Source: Microcoleus sp. bin48.metabat.b7b8b9.023
GTDB taxonomy: Bacteria > Cyanobacteriota > Cyanobacteriia > Cyanobacteriales > Microcoleaceae
Assembly: GCF_013299185.1 (NCBI RefSeq)
Contig: NZ_JAAFKG010000002.1
Location: 65,370 to 129,369, forward strand
Direction of reading: 5' to 3'
DNA length: 64,000 nt
Below the pieces are notes generated by a model that was not told the DNA's origin, ran no database searches, and was given only the letters and a program-made list of their open reading frames with translations. Numbering within the stretch: the first letter of the stretch is position 1; each line of letters begins with the position of its first letter. Both the position numbers and the translations under genes were made by a program. Positions 26,532 to 35,951 of this stretch are shown one piece after another.

Positions 26532-28262
26532 ATGATAGCGGATCAATTTCCTTGGCTGACCGCAATAGTCATGCTACCCCTCGTAGCTGCCCTCGCCATC
26601 CCTTTTCTGCCCGATACAGACGGCAAAACTGTGCGTTGGTATGCCCTGGGCGTAGGCATTGCAGATTTTGTGTTGATGTGTTGGGTGTTTTGGACGCACT
26701 ACGATCCGAGCATTTCTAGTTTCCAAATCGTTGAACAGTATCCCTGGATACCTTCTTTAGGTCTCAACTGGTCTATTTCGGTTGACGGATTGTCAGTTCC
26801 GCTAGTGTTATTGGCGGGATTGGTGACGACGCTATCGATTTTTGCTGCATGGGAAGTCGATCGCAAACCACGATTGTTCTACTTCCTAATGCTGGTGATG
26901 TACTCGGCACAAATCGGAGTATTTGTCGCCCAAGACATCATGTTGCTGTTCATTGTTTGGGAATTAGAACTAATTCCGGTGTACTTGCTAATCTCGATTT
27001 GGGGCGGACAAAACCGTCGCTACGCAGCTACCAAATTCTTGATTTACACCGCCGGCGCTTCTATCTTTATTCTCGTCGCTGCCCTAGCAATGGGATTCTA
27101 CGGCGGAGGAAACGTTACCTTCGACATGGTAGAACTGGGCTTGAAGGACTATCCGCTAGGTTTAGAAATCCTACTTTATGCGGGATTGTTGATTGCCTTC
27201 GGCGTCAAACTCGCGATTTTCCCTTTTCACACATGGCTGCCTGATGCCCACGGTGAAGCATCTTCTCCTGTGTCGATGATTCTGGCCGGCGTGCTTCTGA
27301 AAATGGGCGGCTACGGACTGATTCGTTTGAATTTGGAACTGCTTCCGAAAGCACACGTTTACTTTGCGCCAATTATGGCGGTGCTCGGCGTAGTTAACAT
27401 TATCTACGGCGCGCTTAACTCCTTCGGCCAAACCAACATGAAGCGCCGCTTGGCGAATTCGTCGATTTCTCACATGGGATTCGTGTTGTTGGGTATTGCT
27501 TCTTTCACCGATTTGGGAATCAACGGGGCGCTGCTCCAAATGATTTCCCACGGTTTGATCGCCTCAGTATTGTTTTTCCTGGCTGGCGTGACTTACGATC
27601 GCACCCATACCATGATCATGGACGAGATGGGCGAGATTGGGAAAGTAATGCCGAAAGTGTTTGCCTTGTTTACGGCGGGCGCGATGGCTTCTTTGGCACT
27701 CCCCGGTATGAGCGGTTTTGCTAGCGAACTCTCCGTGTTTGTTGGCGTCGCAACTAGCGATATTTACGGTACTTCTTTCCGCGCTGTGATCATATTCCTG
27801 GCGGCAGTGGGACTGATTTTGACACCGATTTATTTGCTCTCGATGCTGCGACAGTTATTTTACAACTGTGGAACATTGGCAGCTTGCGATCTAGAAGATC
27901 TAGATTTGCGGAATCAGCGAGAGAATATGGATGAAGCGGTTTGTTTCGGTAATAGTTGCGTTTTGCCTGGTGATGCAAAGTTTATCGATGCTCAACCTCG
28001 CGAAGTGGCGATCGCATTTTGTTTCTTGATCCCGATTGTCGGCATTGGTTTTTATCCAAACATGGCGATGCAGGCTTACGACGCGAAGACTGTGGCTGTT
28101 AATGCCGAAGTCCGCCAATCTTACACCCTCATCGTTCAACAAAATCCTCAGATTTATGCGAAGGGATTTTTGGCACCCAAAATTGCACAGGCTCCAACAG
28201 TACCTGCTTTGGGCAAAATTACCGGATCTGAATCTGCATCGGTTTTCGGTATTGTCAAATAA
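26532..28262 (+). CDS. ndhD: NAD(P)H-quinone oxidoreductase subunit 4
   Basis: 576 aa. Antiporter-like proton-pumping subunit of photosynthetic complex I (NDH-1), in the thylakoid membrane. About 14 helices. Signature pieces: [19 protein letters not shown]-type motif (here [20 protein letters not shown]), [33 protein letters not shown], and [13 protein letters not shown]. The conserved Glu in WELEL and Lys in KLAIFPFH, needed for proton transfer, are present. Cyanobacteria have several ndhD paralogues for respiratory or CO2-uptake complexes; which one this is cannot be settled here. No ndhF is next to it. The start could alternatively be a nearby upstream codon. Confidence 0.95.
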   Translation: MIADQFPWLTAIVMLPLVAALAIPFLPDTDGKTVRWYALGVGIADFVLMCWVFWTHYDPSISSFQIVEQYPWIPSLGLNWSISVDGLSVPLVLLAGLVTTLSIFAAWEVDRKPRLFYFLMLVMYSAQIGVFVAQDIMLLFIVWELELIPVYLLISIWGGQNRRYAATKFLIYTAGASIFILVAALAMGFYGGGNVTFDMVELGLKDYPLGLEILLYAGLLIAFGVKLAIFPFHTWLPDAHGEASSPVSMILAGVLLKMGGYGLIRLNLELLPKAHVYFAPIMAVLGVVNIIYGALNSFGQTNMKRRLANSSISHMGFVLLGIASFTDLGINGALLQMISHGLIASVLFFLAGVTYDRTHTMIMDEMGEIGKVMPKVFALFTAGAMASLALPGMSGFASELSVFVGVATSDIYGTSFRAVIIFLAAVGLILTPIYLLSMLRQLFYNCGTLAACDLEDLDLRNQRENMDEAVCFGNSCVLPGDAKFIDAQPREVAIAFCFLIPIVGIGFYPNMAMQAYDAKTVAVNAEVRQSYTLIVQQNPQIYAKGFLAPKIAQAPTVPALGKITGSESASVFGIVK

Positions 28263-28294
28263 TTTTATCCAATTCTGTTGTTGCTAAAAATAGA

Positions 28295-28328
28295 GCGATC
28301 GCTTTTGTTAAAGGGCGATCGTTTTTTT
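28295..28328 (+). terminator. Intrinsic terminator of ndhD
   Basis: CGATCGC (28296-28302) pairs with GCGATCG (28315-28321), followed by seven T. It lies about 35 bp after the ndhD stop codon and is built from HIP1-like octamers. Confidence 0.8.
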
Positions 28329-28911
28329 GTCGCATAAAGGAGTTAATAGTTGTAGGGGCGGTGCCCCCGTGCCCGCCCTCTTACTTGACAGTTGACAGAA
28401 TCGTAGGGTGCGTCGCCCTCGAAAATTTATCGAGAAAAATCGACAATCTCATAGATCCGCACCGCGCATCGGGAGCATCAAGCGCGATCGCACTATAATA
28501 AAAAATGCTTTTTTCAAAAATGAGACGCACCTTAGACTTCTTGCGCTCATTCAAAAACTATTTTTATTTGAAATGAATCTGCGTCGAGCTGTATTTATTT
28601 GATTGACATTTGCGGTGGATCGATCGTATTATTTCGGGTCTATAGCCATAACAAAAACGGCTCGTAGTGCGGACTTAAGTCCGCTCTCCGGCTGCGGACT
28701 TAAGTCCGCACTACAAACGAACGAACGAAGTTTATTATACCATTGACAAAAAGTATTCCGACCAAACAATTTTTGGGCTAGTTGTATCAACTATCGTATC
28801 AGGTGTGTCATCGCTCGAAAAGTCGATTGAATTTACAGATTTTTGATTGAGCCATACCCTACAAATACTATTCAGTATTTTTCATAATAGGTGTATTTCC
28901 CGAATCTGATA
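28329..28911. other. Repeat-rich intergenic region
   Basis: Contains TTGTAGGGGCGGTGCCCCCG (about 28349-28385, also at 35738), a GGTGCGTCGCCCTCG / GAGACGCACCTTA pair, and the palindrome GTAGTGCGGACTTAAGTCCG (28664-28683) with its reverse copy ending near 28718. No gene recognised. Confidence 0.6.
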
Positions 28912-30576
28912 CTAGCGCCGAATTCCTAAAATAATCTGAGCTAAATTTTCCCTAGCATATCCCACCTCAAGCATCGATTTATCTTCCAGCCCCGAGGCAA
29001 CTTTCGTCAGGATATTTAGCGGTTCTTCCGAACCTACAGTTTTCAGAAACAATACTTGCAACCGATTTGTAACTAATTCTACAATTGAGCGACTGCGATC
29101 CTCTTTGCTTTCTTTTTGTTGAGCAACACTCCTACTAAGATTGTGAGTTTTTAACAGCCACATTCTTTCTATTCCTTGCGTTTTGACTGTCTCCAAAACC
29201 TCCGCTTGAATCTGCTCGACTAATCTTTCACTTACATATTGCACGATTAAAGGCTGAAGCCTAAAAACAGTTTGCCCGCTCTCACTTATTTTTTCGATGA
29301 GAAAGCGACGGCCGAGAGAATCGAGATTTTTTAGCAAATCGGAAAGGGAAGAATTGACTAACATCTGCTCTCGCAAACTCGCTAGGGAAATCGGACTTTG
29401 AGCAATAGCCAACCAGTAAGCAATCTCTTGTTCTGAATTTGACATTCGATCGAACTGCTGCGCGAGCAAATTGCTGATGTGTTCTTCAATAAATAATGCC
29501 GTCGCTTCCAAAAACTTGACAACATTTCCCTCGAAAAACTCATGAATCGTTGTCGCCACAATCTTGATTGCTAACAGATTGCCTCCGTACCGGGCTAACA
29601 AGATTTCCCATTCTCTATCTTGGGCGGACAAACCTTTTTCTTTGAAAATATCTCGGGCTATTTCCTCGGAAATAGCAGGCTTTAAAAAGCGCACTTTTTC
29701 TCCAGCTAGCAAAGCCATTTCCGTAGGCTCTTCGGCACTAACTAGGACAACACAGCTCTGGTGATTGACTTCACAGAGCCGCACAATTAAATCTCGATAT
29801 CCTTCACAGCCTTCGCGGTAATGTCCCGCTAGTTCTTCTGGTTTGAGCACTGCTTCAAAATCGTCTAAAATTATCAGACATCGCTGCTGGCGCAGATACT
29901 CGACTAGGCGCGAAATTTTGCTGTTAAAGTCGATAGGCAGATCGGACTTTTGTGGGTTAGCAAAAAGTTGAATTAAGCTAGTGAGGAAGTCGGATGCTGT
30001 TGGTGTCGATCGCAGCGATCGCCAAATCACAAAATCAAACTCATGCTGTACCTGTTTTGCCAACTGCACCGACAGAGTTGTTTTCCCACTACCGGCCAAA
30101 CCCAGCAGCGCTACTACGCGACAATTATCCGATACAATCCACTGCTTTAAAGTAGTTAATTCTTCAGTCCGCCCGTAAAAAACCGCAACATCCGGTGCTT
30201 GGCCCCAATCTTCCTGTCGGCGCCCGTTAGCGAAGCCCGCCCCTACGGGGGCTGCGCCAACGGAGAGGATTGGCATATTGAATAGAGAGCCTTTACCTTG
30301 ACTAAAATCGATCGAACCCTGCTCGGTGTGGTAGGAAAACAGCAACTGATGCCTCAATTCCGAGAGCTTTCCAGGGCCATTCCCCGCGATCTGAAACTTT
30401 TTGTAAACTTCGCCTAGTCTTTTGCGAACGGCGATATCGCTAATGCCAAGCTTGGTTGCGATGGTAGCCGTAGATTGACCGTCGAGAGCCATAAACACAG
30501 TCTCTAACTCGGCATCTGTGACACCGCGCTCTTTAGCGATCGTTTGCACAAAGTTTTGAGGAATCGGAGTAGTCAA
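28912..30576 (-). CDS. HTH plus NB-ARC STAND ATPase, carrying an inserted repeat
   Basis: 554 aa. N-terminal HTH (about 15-60: LDGQSTATIATKLGISDIAV), as in vMAP-like or LuxR-like response domains. NB-ARC/STAND NTPase: YGRTEELTTLKQWI, P-loop LGLAGSGKTTLSVQLA (about 160), Walker B RCLIILDDFEAV (about 235), GGNLLAIKIVATTI, then a winged-helix-like stretch. C-terminus has no WD40 or TPR sensor, unlike most cyanobacterial members. Residues about 102-118, with VGAAPVGAGFANG, are encoded by a palindromic repeat in the linker between HTH and NTPase. A signalling or conflict-response switch is a reasonable guess; ligand and output are unknown. Confidence 0.82.
   Translation of the reverse strand: MTTPIPQNFVQTIAKERGVTDAELETVFMALDGQSTATIATKLGISDIAVRKRLGEVYKKFQIAGNGPGKLSELRHQLLFSYHTEQGSIDFSQGKGSLFNMPILSVGAAPVGAGFANGRRQEDWGQAPDVAVFYGRTEELTTLKQWIVSDNCRVVALLGLAGSGKTTLSVQLAKQVQHEFDFVIWRSLRSTPTASDFLTSLIQLFANPQKSDLPIDFNSKISRLVEYLRQQRCLIILDDFEAVLKPEELAGHYREGCEGYRDLIVRLCEVNHQSCVVLVSAEEPTEMALLAGEKVRFLKPAISEEIARDIFKEKGLSAQDREWEILLARYGGNLLAIKIVATTIHEFFEGNVVKFLEATALFIEEHISNLLAQQFDRMSNSEQEIAYWLAIAQSPISLASLREQMLVNSSLSDLLKNLDSLGRRFLIEKISESGQTVFRLQPLIVQYVSERLVEQIQAEVLETVKTQGIERMWLLKTHNLSRSVAQQKESKEDRSRSIVELVTNRLQVLFLKTVGSEEPLNILTKVASGLEDKSMLEVGYARENLAQIILGIRR
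30225..30269. repeat. GTTAGCG palindrome inside the NB-ARC gene
   Basis: CGTTAGCGAAGCCCGCCCC, CTACG, GGGGCTGCGCCAACG: the same element as in the glnA leader (5205-5252), in opposite orientation. It stays open in frame and codes for VGAAPVGAGFANG. Confidence 0.85.
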
Positions 30577-30791
30577 GGTAGGAATCTCGCCTGTACTAAA
30601 AATCTATCTTCTATTATATTCTCTGAGTTCTCGCGGGCAAACAATTGAATAAGTCAATCTTCAGCTTGCTTGTCGGTCTTGGAGGGCCGTTTGAGATATT
30701 TATAGCTGGTAAAAGTATAGTCATCTATTACATGACATGGGAGGCTTCCAGTCCCTCCCCTTTCGCTTTCACTTCGAGCGGATTGACCCTT

Positions 30792-31997
30792 CTAAAGCTG
30801 AACTACGCAGCTCTCTATCCCATTGCCAAAGGCATTTGGGATTGCTTTTCTGAGGATGTTGTAAGAACCGTTAACATCGGAGTTAATTAATTGACCGACT
30901 GATGTTCTGTATAATCCTCTTTTGATTCGCCTGCCACTAAATACGACATCCAAAGCGCTAGTATGCCCGTACACAGGAATTGGATCTAGATTCAAGAAGC
31001 TCGACTTAGACGTGTAAGATTCTTCTTGAACTATCACCTTAATTCCCACCAATCGAGCCTTGTATTCCAACATCTCAATTAATCGAGCGTGAGGAATGCT
31101 GACAAAGTTTTGATTAGTTCGTTTTCCCAGGTTAATTTCAGTTTTCCACTGTGCATTTTTGCCAATTACTAGCGTCCCAATTTGATTTGCCGTCAGAAGT
31201 TCGACTATTAATCGACTTGTGTGATGCAAGTAATTATCGACTTTTTGGTTGCGACAGCGGGTTAAGCGTTGAAGCCGGGGTGAGGTTTTGCGCTCCCCTT
31301 TTAGTTGGGATTGCAACTGCGAAGAACGTTTGTTGTAGAACTGGTTAATCGATTTGAGTGGTCGCCCGTTAATCAAAAGAGGGATAAATCCCGGTTGATT
31401 TGAAGTTAGCGCCGCTAAATTGTCCAGTCCCAAATCAATACTAGCTACGAAGTTGTTACGGATAGCGGTGGACTCCGGTTCATCGTAAATTACCTCAATT
31501 ACATAAGCATCGCATTTGGGAACCAATCTAACTTGACAAATTCGTTCGGGATTTACTTTGGTTTTGATTAAAATCTCAGTACCTGACAGTTTAATAATTC
31601 CATTTTTCAACTGCCTGCTGCTTATTGCTTGAATCGTATAAACCAGGATATTTCGACCTTTGACTTTATCTTTGTACTTAGGTATTTTTGGACGACCCGT
31701 AAATTTAGAGGCATCTTTTTTGTAAGCTTTGAGAGCTTCAAAAAACGATTTCCAGTTTTTGTCTAACAACATCAAGATTTGCTGGCTAACCTTGGCAGGC
31801 ATTGCCTTGTAAGCTGCGTGAGATTTCATCAAGCGATTCATTTCGTTGTAATTGACATAGCCCCATCCATAAATGAAACTTTGACGAAGGACATAATTGG
31901 CAGCATTGTAGAGATTCTTCGATTTAAAAGCTAGTTCGTCAATTTGGACGAAACGGCGTTCTTTCGATTTAATGATGTGACGTTCTGTTAGCTGCAT
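30792..31997 (-). CDS. tnpB: Divergent TnpB without zinc finger
   Basis: 401 aa from ATG 31997, marked by a perfect AGGAGG six bases upstream. RuvC I is present (ASIDLGLDN, Asp about 188) and RuvC III (NSDVNGSYNILRKA, Asp about 374). The usual Glu position reads TLVIGKN, i.e. Gly, and the zinc finger between is replaced by YTSKSSFLNLDPIPVYG without Cys. EESYTSK just before it supplies two Glu residues which may take over catalysis. Groups of TnpB with a relocated RuvC glutamate are known; this fits that idea but is an inference. The downstream 30650-30791 is likely right end and guide RNA. No TnpA. Confidence 0.85.
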   Translation of the reverse strand: MQLTERHIIKSKERRFVQIDELAFKSKNLYNAANYVLRQSFIYGWGYVNYNEMNRLMKSHAAYKAMPAKVSQQILMLLDKNWKSFFEALKAYKKDASKFTGRPKIPKYKDKVKGRNILVYTIQAISSRQLKNGIIKLSGTEILIKTKVNPERICQVRLVPKCDAYVIEVIYDEPESTAIRNNFVASIDLGLDNLAALTSNQPGFIPLLINGRPLKSINQFYNKRSSQLQSQLKGERKTSPRLQRLTRCRNQKVDNYLHHTSRLIVELLTANQIGTLVIGKNAQWKTEINLGKRTNQNFVSIPHARLIEMLEYKARLVGIKVIVQEESYTSKSSFLNLDPIPVYGHTSALDVVFSGRRIKRGLYRTSVGQLINSDVNGSYNILRKAIPNAFGNGIESCVVQL

Positions 31998-32259
31998 TCT
32001 CAACCTCCTGACCACATAATACCATGCTTGATTACTTATGCTTACAAACTGAATGAAGTTTTACAATACCCAAATTATCCATTTTGATACCACTTCAAAA
32101 AAAGAATGCAACCCTAGTAGAACTCTTGTAGGGTGGAGGCAAGGCGATGAGCGATTAATCTGTAGCACCTGCGCGATAAATCTCCAACCGTACCGCCACC
32201 CACCGCGAACCAAAAACTAAAAACAGAGTAAATTCACAATTTTTGAAACCAGCGCTGTA

Positions 32260-34233
32260 TCAGCCAAAAACCTTCGTACTATCGCGGTATTTTTCGGTCG
32301 AAAGCAGTCGCCAACTCCCATCACCCAAAAGTTCCAAAACCTGCTGGTGATATTTCAACAAACTCAATCGGTGGCCCACACTCACAAATGTAGTTTGAGT
32401 TGCTTGCAACTGTTCATATAAAAGTTGCTCGTTCTTCAAATCCAAAGCACTTGTCGCCTCATCCAAAATAGCATATCGCGGTTTTGTCAATAACAATCTG
32501 GCAAAAGCTAAACGCTGCTGTTCTCCCAGGGACAAAATCTCTACCCAATCTAAAGCCTCATCAAAACCGCCCAATCTGTCCGGCAAATCTGCTAAGTTGA
32601 CTAATGCCAAAACGCGGCGCAATTGTTCCTCATCAACCTCGCTGCTGGTGTTGGGATAGAGAAGTTGCGATCGCAAATTGCCCAAAATCAGATAAGGACG
32701 CTGCGGCAAAAACAGCATTTCTCCTAATTCCGGCCGCGCCAGACGACCCGTTCCCGAGTCCCACAAACCCGCAATAGCCCGCAGCAAAGAACTCTTCCCA
32801 GAACCGCTTTCACCGACAATTAACAGTCCTTCTCCCGGCGACACCGCCACCGACAAATCCTTAATCAAAGTCTTTTGATGCTTCGGAGTATCTAAAGTAA
32901 CCTGTTTCAGCGTCAACTGAGAATCTACTACGACATCTATAGTAGTTCCTCCGGCACGAGATACCGCCTTTTTTGCTTCCAAAGTATCTGTAAATACAGT
33001 TAAACGATTGATGCTAGCTGCAAAAGCACTAAGGGGTTCAATGCGACTGACAATCAGTGAAAAAGCGGCTAAAACCTGACGGAAAGCAAAACCCGCCTGA
33101 GTGATGTCTCCAAACTGGATCGTATCGGTTTTGTCGGCAAAATAAGCAGGAGCGAGAAACAAAGCCGGAATAATCACCACAGCATACCCATATCCAGTTG
33201 TAAAATAATCCAAATTTCGCTGCCAGCCAATTAGCAAATTAAAATTGCGGAACACTTCCACGAACCGCTGCTTTATTTGCATCGATTCTCGCTCTTCCCC
33301 CCCATAAAAGGCAATGGATTCAGCATTGTCGCGAATGTGAACCAGTCCGTAGCGGAAATTAGCTTCTTCTTTAAGTTGCTCGAAATTTAGAGGCACTAAT
33401 TTTTGACCAAAAATCAGACTGGCGGTCGTCCCCAACATAGCATAGACAACCAGGAAAATTGAAAGTTGTTTCGAGATTGACCACAGGATACCCGTGAAAG
33501 ATATAATATTAACTATTGAACTCAGGAGCGCCAGCATAAATGTCAAACTTGTACGAGTAAACGATTTGACATCTTCAGAAATTCTTTGGTCGGGATTGTC
33601 GATTTCCTTGTGTGAATTTATTTCGTAATAAGCCCGATTATTAAAATACTTGTCTAGGAACTTATTTGTCATCCACTGTCGCCAGTAGAGACTCAATTTA
33701 TCTTGGATGTAGCCGTAAATTACCACAATGGGAGTGCCGGCTGCAAAAACCCCTGCATATACAAAAAGATACTTCCAATAATTGAGCTGGTCTTTTTTTG
33801 CCAGTGCTGTATTAAAAAAGTTACTGACGTAACTAATGATTACATTCAAGCCGCTGACAGACAGGGACAATAACAGCAATAAAGCCAAAAAAAACCACGA
33901 CTGCCAATGCGCTATCAACCTGCCTTTAAAAAATAAAAATGCGCTGAAAGGAATAATTAGCATCAAGGCAACAATGATAATTTCCGGAGAATAAATAATC
34001 TGTTGCAACAAACTAACTAACCCAGCAGCAATATTATTGACAAAATCCGGAAAAAGAGCGGCAGCACCCAAACATACAACACTAACGAGTACAAACATAG
34101 CAGCGAAGAGAAATATCAACAACAGCGCTACTAATCCCAGAAAAACCCTGCCTCCTCCAGGCTCTAAAGGATAAAAGTAAGGCTGAGCGATTGCAATAAA
34201 TTTTTCCCACAACTGACGGTCAAATCGATTCAT
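32260..34233 (-). CDS. ABC transporter, fused permease-ATPase (SbmA/ABCD-like)
   Basis: 657 aa from ATG 34233 (MNRFDRQLW); a TTG five codons earlier is less likely. Six membrane helices in residues about 35-330 form an ABC_membrane_2-type (YddA/SbmA/ABCD) domain; the C-terminal NBD has Walker A GESGSGKSS (about 478), signature LSLGEQQRLAFARLLL, Walker B RYAILDEATSALD, and an H-loop in SVGHRLSLL. The short NBD of this family is typical of half-transporters that work as homodimers in cyanobacterial and peroxisomal vitamin/lipid-type transport. Substrate unknown. No transporter partner is adjacent. Confidence 0.88.
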   Translation of the reverse strand: MNRFDRQLWEKFIAIAQPYFYPLEPGGGRVFLGLVALLLIFLFAAMFVLVSVVCLGAAALFPDFVNNIAAGLVSLLQQIIYSPEIIIVALMLIIPFSAFLFFKGRLIAHWQSWFFLALLLLLSLSVSGLNVIISYVSNFFNTALAKKDQLNYWKYLFVYAGVFAAGTPIVVIYGYIQDKLSLYWRQWMTNKFLDKYFNNRAYYEINSHKEIDNPDQRISEDVKSFTRTSLTFMLALLSSIVNIISFTGILWSISKQLSIFLVVYAMLGTTASLIFGQKLVPLNFEQLKEEANFRYGLVHIRDNAESIAFYGGEERESMQIKQRFVEVFRNFNLLIGWQRNLDYFTTGYGYAVVIIPALFLAPAYFADKTDTIQFGDITQAGFAFRQVLAAFSLIVSRIEPLSAFAASINRLTVFTDTLEAKKAVSRAGGTTIDVVVDSQLTLKQVTLDTPKHQKTLIKDLSVAVSPGEGLLIVGESGSGKSSLLRAIAGLWDSGTGRLARPELGEMLFLPQRPYLILGNLRSQLLYPNTSSEVDEEQLRRVLALVNLADLPDRLGGFDEALDWVEILSLGEQQRLAFARLLLTKPRYAILDEATSALDLKNEQLLYEQLQATQTTFVSVGHRLSLLKYHQQVLELLGDGSWRLLSTEKYRDSTKVFG

Positions 34234-34248
34234 CTTTACTGTTTGCAA

Positions 34249-34786
34249 AACTACTTCAACTGTTCTAACATATCAAGTTTGATTCCCCATTGTCGCAGTA
34301 ATTTATTTGGGAGTTTAGGGAAGAGATTGGTCTCCTATAGCAATCCTTGCAGGAGTCGTAAATCTTTTTACCCCACCCCAACCCTCCCCGAAGTCGCGGG
34401 GAGGGAGTAAGAAACTCACAAATGATTTAGGACTGCTATATGAGGTGCGCTGTCACGACTACAATTAAATTGGTTCGAGCGCTCGGACTTCAGTCCTCAA
34501 ATTTTCATGAAGACTGAAGTCCAAACGCTCGAACCTACCTGATAACGGTTATTTTAGGGGACACGATCTTACCAGAAAGAATTGGTTGAAAGCCCGCCCG
34601 ATCGGGAGAAATTAAAATCAGACTATTGATTATTCCAATCCTCGTACTTAAGGGTAGAGATCGCTATTAAACTGTCAACTGTCAACTGTCAACTGTCAAC
34701 TGTTGAACTTACTTAAAGAGGAAGACTGGTTTTCCGATTTAAGTTGTGGAGACGCAAACAGTTTGTAGGTTAGTTGTGGGGTGAAT
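34249..34786. other. Intergenic region with three repeat types
   Basis: Holds a CCTCCCCGAAGTCGCGGGGAGG hairpin (about 34385-34407), a palindrome GGTTCGAGCGCTCGGACTTC at 34472-34536 with complementary arm ending CGCTCGAACC, and a 137-bp interspersed repeat at 34569-34705. No gene. Confidence 0.6.
34569..34705. repeat. 137-bp interspersed repeat, copy 1
   Basis: Starts TTACCAGAAAGAATTGGTTG and ends in AACTGTC heptamers plus AACTGTTGAAC. It shares most of its length with 62648-62786. No frame. Origin unclear; a decayed mobile unit is likely. Confidence 0.7.
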
Positions 34787-35644
34787 CTAAAATCTCAAAT
34801 CTATGGGATCGGCAGAAGCCGCGGTTTCGCCGATCGACTCCGAGGAGGATAGATTGTAATAAAATCGGTGGCTAATCCCCAAACTAACTTGCTTGAACAC
34901 CCAATACAAAACAGCAATGACGACAAATGTTGCAACCATTACTACAACCGGACGCTTACCAATCAAATCATTCATGACGGTGTTAACTAAGGCATCGGGA
35001 TTCGCCAGAATGTCCCAAGTGTTGAACCGGATAAATCGCCCTAAATAAATGCCGATCGCCGAAAGTGCGTGTATAGTTATCTCCGTTGCCAGAATAAATC
35101 TACCCCAACCCTGTTGTTTCAGATAGTAACCCAAACCCATCACCGACAGTACATATGCCTCAAATCCCGCCAGCATAAACACCAGATACTGCGGAATCAA
35201 AGCCAGAGTCACAGTCCACACCGAAGTCCCTTCTTTAATCTGGTCGATCAGGTGAATGATATCAGTTAAAACGTAGGGTGCATTGGGCAAAAACGCGATA
35301 AACCAGAAAAAACCGCCCCACCAGCGGAGAGAGCGAACTCCGCGCTCTCTCAGCACCCAGATGTCTAAAGCCATTAGTGCTAGCGTAATCGCGATCGCCC
35401 CCAAAACGTAAGTTGTGCCCACATCTTGTACAATGTGCTTGAGATAGGACACAACATGGCGCGTGCTAGGCAAAAAAGTAGCGCCTAGGAGAACCCACGT
35501 ACCCCACAGCAGCCAGCGCGATCGAGGTTTGCGGAAGAGCCAAAAACTCAACGCCAGCGGTACTAAACCTAAAAACAAATTCCAAGACATCCAGCGGACA
35601 TTCTGTCCCATTGCTGCGATCGCTTCCAGGATTAATCCCATCAT
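34787..35644 (-). CDS. DUF1361 membrane protein
   Basis: About 285 aa from ATG 35644; a GTG-initiated longer form to 35680 is open. Six or seven membrane helices: LVPLALSFWLF, WVLLGATFLPSTR, YVLGAIAITLALMALDIWVL, the hallmark FFWFIAFLPNAPYVLTDIIHL (about 115-135), YLVFMLAGFEAYVLSVMGLG, and a helix near the C-terminus. DUF1361 function is unknown. No operon partner; repeats lie on both sides. Confidence 0.82.
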   Translation of the reverse strand: MMGLILEAIAAMGQNVRWMSWNLFLGLVPLALSFWLFRKPRSRWLLWGTWVLLGATFLPSTRHVVSYLKHIVQDVGTTYVLGAIAITLALMALDIWVLRERGVRSLRWWGGFFWFIAFLPNAPYVLTDIIHLIDQIKEGTSVWTVTLALIPQYLVFMLAGFEAYVLSVMGLGYYLKQQGWGRFILATEITIHALSAIGIYLGRFIRFNTWDILANPDALVNTVMNDLIGKRPVVVMVATFVVIAVLYWVFKQVSLGISHRFYYNLSSSESIGETAASADPIDLRF

Positions 35645-35782
35645 GTCAGTTTTTATACAATTAAAGGTTTCAAGCAGCACCGCTTTCTCAGCAGCTTGAA
35701 TCTATCTTAGTCGGTATAACAGAAGGAAGAGTTGACAGTTGTAGGGGCGGTGCCCCCGTGCCCGCCCTCTTTAGTCTGATTG

Positions 35783-35852
35783 GTAGGGTGCGTCAGCTCG
35801 GCACTTCTGGCTCCCCACCTCAAAATTAGGCTAATCGCTGACGCACCCTACA
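35783..35852. repeat. TAGGGTGCGTCAGC palindrome, copy 2
   Basis: Same family as 24268-24332, with the interior GCTCGGCACTTCTGGCTCCC. The left neighbour 35738-35775 is the TTGTAGGGGCGGTGCCCCCG repeat. Confidence 0.85.
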
Positions 35853-35871
35853 ATATCTACAACTCTCATCA

Positions 35872-35940
35872 AGGTACGTTGTTGCGCTTAAGCGCTCTTT
35901 CATAGATCCTCGAAGAGCGCCCAAGCGCAACAACGTACCT
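35872..35940. repeat. GGTACGTTGTTGCGC solo palindrome
   Basis: 69-bp palindrome: AGGTACGTTGTTGCGCTTAA and AAGCGCAACAACGTACCT around a CATAGATCCTCG loop. Eleven bases separate it from the kinase stop codon at 35952. Confidence 0.9.
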
Positions 35941-35951
35941 AAGCAACTTAA

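Noticed and set aside
30645-30890. 81-aa plus-strand frame
   Set aside because: It overlaps the end of the divergent TnpB and its right end; no motif.
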